Origin: Ampelocalamus luodianensis
Taxonomy: Eukaryota; Streptophyta; Magnoliopsida; Poales; Poaceae
Direction: 5' to 3'
Assembly: GCA_036346255.1 (NCBI GenBank)
Contig: CM070620.1
Location: 18,464,671-18,528,670 of the forward strand
DNA length: 64,000 nucleotides
Shown: piece by piece, positions 59,486-64,000 of the stretch
How positions within the stretch are numbered: the first letter of the stretch is position 1
How the letters are laid out: the number at the start of each line of letters is the position of its first letter
Translations under genes and position numbers: made by a program
Notes under the pieces: generated by a model
What the model was told of the DNA's origin: nothing
Databases searched by the model: none
Seen by the model: the letters and a program-made list of their open reading frames with translations, nothing else

Positions 59486-60822
59486 GGGGAAATTAGCTCA
59501 GTAGCACTGCAATCGTTGGTATTTAGAGAAATAACATCCAAATCGAGCTCGACTGCGAAATAACACCGCAAACAACCAAAATTCTTGAAAATGACATTGT
59601 TGCCACTTTGTGAGCTGTTAGTGGGTAAAAAGACTCAATTGCCCTCGTTCTTTCCTTTTTATTTCTTATTTCTTTGATTCAACATTTCAACTACGGTGAT
59701 GGTGGGTATGACGCCGAGCCGGCGGTGAGGGCGTACACGCATCAGCCAATGCCCAGGGTTTAGGCGGCAGCGCGTGGGCTCCTGGCGTTGAGGATGGTGC
59801 AGGGGGGGGGGGGTTAGCGGCAAGGGTGGCGGCCGAGCATGAACACGAACATGGTATTGCATTTTCAAGATTCGGAGAAATGACATCCAAGCTTGTAATT
59901 AATCAAACATGAGCATGAACACAATTCGGATCGGATTCATCTCCTCTAAGAAAAGTAATTAATCAAACATGAGCATGAACATATTATCGGATTCATCTCC
60001 TCTAAGAAAAATCGAAAGAGCAAATAAGCAAAATCGGACCACTGGGTGTATCCGGTCTCTCCCTTGTCGAATCTGGTGTGGAGACCATCGGATCTGGAGG
60101 CTGGGGAGGTGGAGGAGGCTGGCGCAGTTGAGGATGATAGCGCGAGTGGAGGACCGTGATGGCTGCCGGGTGGATCTGGCTTTTCCCTTGTCGGATCCGA
60201 CATGGAGAACGCCGGATGTGGAGGCCGGCGTAGTTGACGACGACGGTGCAAGGCGAAGTAGGTGGATGAGGCTAACGTGGTTGAGGACGACAACACGAGG
60301 TGGAGGACTGCCATGGCCGTCGGGTGGATCCGGCCTCTCCCTTGCCGGATCTGGCGTGGAGACTGTCGGATGTGGAGACCGACGCAGTTGAGGACAACGA
60401 CGCGAGGCAGAGTAGGTGGGGGAGGGAGAGGCACTGGTGGTGAGGAGGGGGGCACCAGGGTGGGTGGGGAGGAGGTTGTCGGCGGTGGAGAGAGTTGTGG
60501 TGCCGAGACTACCGAGGTGGAGGGAGGGAGAAGCGGTGCCAGGGGTCCTTCGCCAGAGAGAAAGGGAGAAGTGGAGAGGACGAGTGGACGACGCTGTCGG
60601 CCGGTGAGGAAAAGGGTTGAGGAGAGAAGAGGGGTAAAACAAGTATTAAAGTTGTATTCTCTCACATCATATATTCCTTGTTGTTAAAGATGATGGAAAA
60701 TGTGACGGTAGTGTTATTTTCAAGAATTTCAGTTGTTTGCGGTGTTATTTCGCAGTCGACCTCGATGTAGATGTTATTTCTCTAAATACCAACAATTGCA
60801 GTGCTACTGAGCTAATTTCCCC
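59486..60822. mobile_element. MULE2: non-autonomous Mutator-like element in WAK2
   Basis: Inverted terminal repeats of about 110 bp begin GGGGAAATTAGCTCAGTAGC on both ends. The 9-bp target duplication atcttcttt flanks it exactly (59477-59485 and 60823-60831). WAK1 at 12437-12447 is the empty site. The insertion is three bases before the splice donor of the EGF exon. The 1.3-kb interior has a tandem duplication of about 46 bases (59912-60005), a run of 12 G at 59802-59813, and three imperfect repeats of about 120-155 bases around 'tctcccttg' (60053, 60177, 60330). GC-rich frames there resemble no protein I know. Confidence 0.93.
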
Positions 60823-61169
60823 ATCTTCTTTTGGGTAAGTCATAGCCAACATAATCCCCTCATTGCAATTACAATTAGCAAAATGAAGTGTGATTTCATG
60901 ACAGCACTGATTGGATGTAGGTATTGCAATTGGAACTGGTTGTGGCCTTGGTTCCATAATTGTAGCACTGGGTGCAAGTGTACTCGCTAATAAGTGGAAG
61001 AGAGACATTCAGAAGAGAATCCAAAGAGCACACTTCAAGAAAAAGTTATCTTGCTCAGTTGTATTCCTTTTGCCTTGCCAGGTTCTATCACAGCAGACTA
61101 TTTCACTCCCGGAATTGGGTTTTAATCAGGATCTCTTTCCCAAATAAAAGAATAGGCTTCTGTAGGGAT

Positions 61170-61350
61170 AAACCAACATCACGTAAAATGAGGCCTATCC
61201 ACACTATCATAATCAAATGGACTCAACATTTCCAATGCTCGCTAGCAAGCCGTGAAAGTAGTGGCGATGGAGCTCTTGATAGCTACAAGGAAGTCGTCCG
61301 CATAACGAGCATAGTGGATCAGGATGTAAACCCGTCGAACCTTTAGTTGA
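61170..61350 (-). pseudogene. Possible reverse transcriptase fragment (RYADDF motif)
   Basis: On the minus strand one frame reads KVRRVYILIHYARYADDFLV followed by AIKSS. It then has a stop after about 10 more residues. RYADDF with upstream RRVY is the usual look of group II intron or organellar maturase reverse transcriptases, more than of Copia (YVDD) or L1. It lies where the WAK2 kinase N-lobe should be (61047-61406), so it belongs to a separate insertion whose ends I could not place. The motif is short and the call is tentative. Confidence 0.3.
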
Positions 61351-61696
61351 GACGTGTGAATGTGATTCCCACTCCGACACTCTTGGAGCACCATATCCTA
61401 CACACTACTTAGATCCAGAGTATTACCGTACTAGCCAACTAACTAAGAAGAGTGACATATATAGTTTTGGAGTGATACTTGTGGAGCTTTTGACAAGAAA
61501 GAAGCCATTTTTTATTGGTTGTCTAGGTGTGAAACAAAGACTGTCTCATTACTTCATTGAAGGACATCAACAAGGAGCTCTCATGGAACTAATGGATTCT
61601 CAAGTAGTCTAAGAGGAAAACCAGGAAGAGATTGATGATATTGTGTCGCTTACAGAAGTATGCTTGAGGCTCAGAGACCTACTATGAAAGAAGTAG

Positions 61697-63318
61697 TGAT
61701 TGTTGTAAAATTAGCATGTTTAGCAAATATCCAGATATAATTCCAGCATCAATAATCATAATTAAAGCATATTTTTAGCAGCATATAAATAACAAAAATG
61801 ACATATAAACATGTAATTTCTTTATATCAATTAAACAAGATAATATGCTCAACAGATAGGACTCGAAAACATACAAAATCAGCATAATGTTCAGATTTAA
61901 ATATTTGTTTATTTGCTCTCAGATGTCGGGCTACTCAAGATGAAATCTTGGCTTCTCACCGCTTTTGTCTAGACTTTTCACTAATTAGATATGACAAAAT
62001 AAATCAGACTTTGAGCTGAAATAAATGCCTTACTATTTTGTCAAGAACAAGTATTGAATTATCTCAAAGTCACATACATCACTAAACACTTTCAGCCAAC
62101 AAAGAAAGCATGTATACCACAGTGCGAAACTGAAATAACTAATAAGCACTTATCTTTCTTTCTTTTAGCCAACAAAGGAACAAGTATGTCAGAGTGCAAT
62201 TAGAGATTAATACTAATCAGTTTCGGTCAACAGAGAGGCAACCAAACCACAGAAAAGTAACAGAGCTATGACAACAAAGATGAATCAACAACAGTATGCA
62301 ATCAATAAGCTCAAGTCTGATTTAACGTTGTCAATCCAATTTCACAAGTGATAATAATCCTCATCGAACGTTAATCCGAGCCCACAACAGTACTAAACCA
62401 AGTCTCCCCATACTAGTCAAAATTGTAGAATGTAAAATCAATTAGCACAACACACTTTAGTAGAGTAATGTAGAAAATGAAAAATGACAATACTCACGAT
62501 GCGGATGCCACTCAAAGCCACCGAGTAGAAAAACTGAGCAAGGCACACCGAAGGCGCTGACTCAGAAAACCAATCGCTCCACTGTGTTGCGAATACCAGA
62601 CGAGGTTGACGGAGATACAATGCCAACTTCACAAACCGGAGACACACCAGTGTGCGAAGACAAGGTATAAAGAATGTCTCACAAGAGCCAATCGAGGATG
62701 CACCAGCCGAATGCACCCACGGAGCACCAATCAATAAGAAACTGAAGCTCTTCTCCCACACCAAGATCAAGCCAAGGCTGAATGGTTCCCACCTCCAATC
62801 GGCGAAAACCCAAGCCCTCACCGCACCTCAACAGAGAGAGGAAGCAAGATGGAAAACCGAGATGCGCAAGGAGGAGGGGAAACCAGTCCTCACCGCCGAT
62901 GGCGCCGGGTCCAACCATGGCGGCGCAGCAGCTATCAAAGCCCCAAAAATCTGAAGATAAATCGGGAAGAACAAGAACCAGAAGATTTGGGGAGAAAGCT
63001 CACTGTGTTTTCGGGTGAAGAAAAGAGAGGAGAGGAGATGCCTTAAGAAGAGGAAGAGGAAGACGAAGAGGGGGGGGGGCTGCTACCAACGGCCGGCGCC
63101 TAGGCAGCTCGCGCCTCCAGCGCCGCCGCCGCCGCCGCCGCGAGTCTTACGCCCATGCCGCACACGCACAAGAAGAAAGGGGAAAGAACCCCATCCGTTC
63201 GCGCTGCCCTTATCTCCTCGAAACTCCCAATGACAGGTGGGCCCGCCATTTCTTTACTTTTTTCATTTCCTCTTTTCTCTAATTGAAAAATTACCAAATG
63301 ACCCTCAAACTTACAACA
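61697..63318. mobile_element. Unclassified insertion in the WAK2 kinase exon
   Basis: WAK1 reads gaagtagagatgagg at 13531-13545. WAK2 has gaagtag at 61690 and agagatgagg again at 63318, so about 1.6 kb was inserted. Shared 'tgttgtaa' near both ends in inverse orientation hints at short terminal repeats, but neither these nor the target duplication are clear. The left half is AT-rich. The right half (62440-63230) is GC-rich with a (CCG)n tract at 63118-63140 and looks, on the minus strand, like a 5' UTR and first exon (MVGPGAIGGEDWFPLLLAHL). That protein is not recognised. Confidence 0.6.
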
Positions 63319-63532
63319 GAGATGAGGTTGTAGTTCCTGAGAACCAAGAGGCTAAGAAAATTCAAACTTTTCCAGGAAGCGATGGAGATATTGAACATTT
63401 GTTATGCCCAAAGGTAGTAACTCCTAGGCACAGAGCAATTTCGTTAATACTACCGATTTAACATCTTAAGGCACCTCCGGGTGCTACAGTTTGGAGCAAG
63501 AATTTTCTTCCTCGATCGGTTTGCCACGCTAA

Positions 63533-64000
63533 CTATATATTGTAATAACACAGTCAAGCACTTGTCAGGATGAGTCTGAGTTACCATAGATTTTCTATTT
63601 AGAATTATGTTGTGTAGTTCACTTTAGACGAGAGTATGTCATGCTGTTGTACTTCATATATAGTTGCACAATTTATCTGTAGACCATATCACTTGTGTAC
63701 TTGAATATGCCTGTAATGTAGTATAATTTAAGATACCTCACTATATTGCAGCTATCGTGCTTTCTTAACAAATATCTAAAGCCATGGTGGTGAAAAAGTA
63801 TTTTGCAGTGCTGTCCACAAGTCCATTTATAATTTCATGCCTCCCAATGCCAATAGTTCATTTATAATCATCATACGAATGTTTATCCATTCCTCTCACG
63901 CAATGACGCAACTAAACATTGTACAGAGCAAACAAGAAGTATAAGAAACTAGCAACAAGCGACAAAAAGCGACTGGATTAGCAACAGTGACACCACGAAG
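63533..64000. other. 3' flank of WAK2
   Basis: 63533-63680 still resembles the WAK1 3' flank (aataacacagtc, gttgtgtagttca, cttcatatata). Beyond about 63700 no gene or element end is recognised. Confidence 0.5.

Larger units (their letters stand above)
53030..63532 (+). pseudogene. WAK2: second wall-associated kinase pseudogene, split by insertions
   Basis: It is paralogous to WAK1 along its length. Exon 1 (53030-53604) has an intact signal peptide (MRWNSTYLTFILLCLLSFIL), then HCPFPFGLEEGCFANERF, missing the TSCGNMTI residues seen in WAK1, and frameshifts near 53330 and 53490. The EGF exon (59341-59485 plus three bases at 60832) reads NINECSLPKSSNGTC, but its 3' splice site is mutated from acag to gcaa. 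The membrane exon starts at 60921 (GIAIGTGCGLGSIIVALGAS). The N-lobe and catalytic loop of the kinase are absent. The C-lobe resumes at about 61407 (YLDPEYYRTSQLTKKSDIYS) to a stop at 61613. A decayed tail lies at 63319-63532. It cannot produce a kinase. Confidence 0.88.

Overview
This window is plant nuclear DNA from a grass (Poaceae). It is most likely Oryza or a close relative. I infer this from the grass-type wall-associated kinases (WAK), a grass-type F-box gene with the associated C-terminal domain, a BARE/RIRE1-like Copia LTR, Mutator-like (MULE) and CACTA elements carrying gene fragments, and 'CTCCCTCC' Stowaway-like MITEs. No database search was possible, so the genus is an inference. 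I found no gene that I would call intact. The window is a transposon-rich stretch in which a small set of host genes has been duplicated, truncated and split by insertions.

Layout. 1-579: N-terminal part of a Mutator-like transposase on the minus strand, with AT-rich and telomere-like repeats to its right. About 2087-2562: a minus-strand LTR. 2568-3655: copy A of a segmental duplication. 4941-10333: a decayed Copia element (TSD acatc). 10495-10678: a 22-bp minisatellite. 10845-13751: a WAK pseudogene (WAK1). 14147-21780: copy B of the duplication, split by a MULE (14384-20796), which is itself split by a 4.8-kb solo LTR (14890-19711). 22357-24392: TATA box and first ten exons of a GH35 beta-galactosidase, cut off after the catalytic domain.

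24534-49745: one F-box gene in four pieces. A LINE (24869-31658), a BARE-like solo LTR (31871-42379) and a minus-strand Copia element (42562-49141) split it. Each insertion has a target-site duplication, and leaving out each insert plus one duplication copy gives one continuous frame with a single stop. The BARE-like solo LTR contains a Gypsy-like solo LTR (32279-40988), which contains a fairly young Copia element (34503-39912).

50950-52870: a TRIM-like element and a small non-autonomous LTR element with its two LTRs head to head. 53030-63532: a second WAK pseudogene (WAK2), paralogous to WAK1. It is split by a CACTA element carrying LysM receptor-kinase and cellulose synthase fragments (53609-59111), by a second MULE (59486-60822), and by at least one further insertion (about 61697-63318).

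How the parts relate. WAK1 and duplication copy A act as internal 'empty sites' for insertions in WAK2 and copy B, so most element ends could be placed to the base by comparison within the window. I did not find a new defence, regulatory or biosynthetic system. The most notable features are the four-piece F-box gene, the CACTA element with two captured gene fragments, and the inverted-LTR element.
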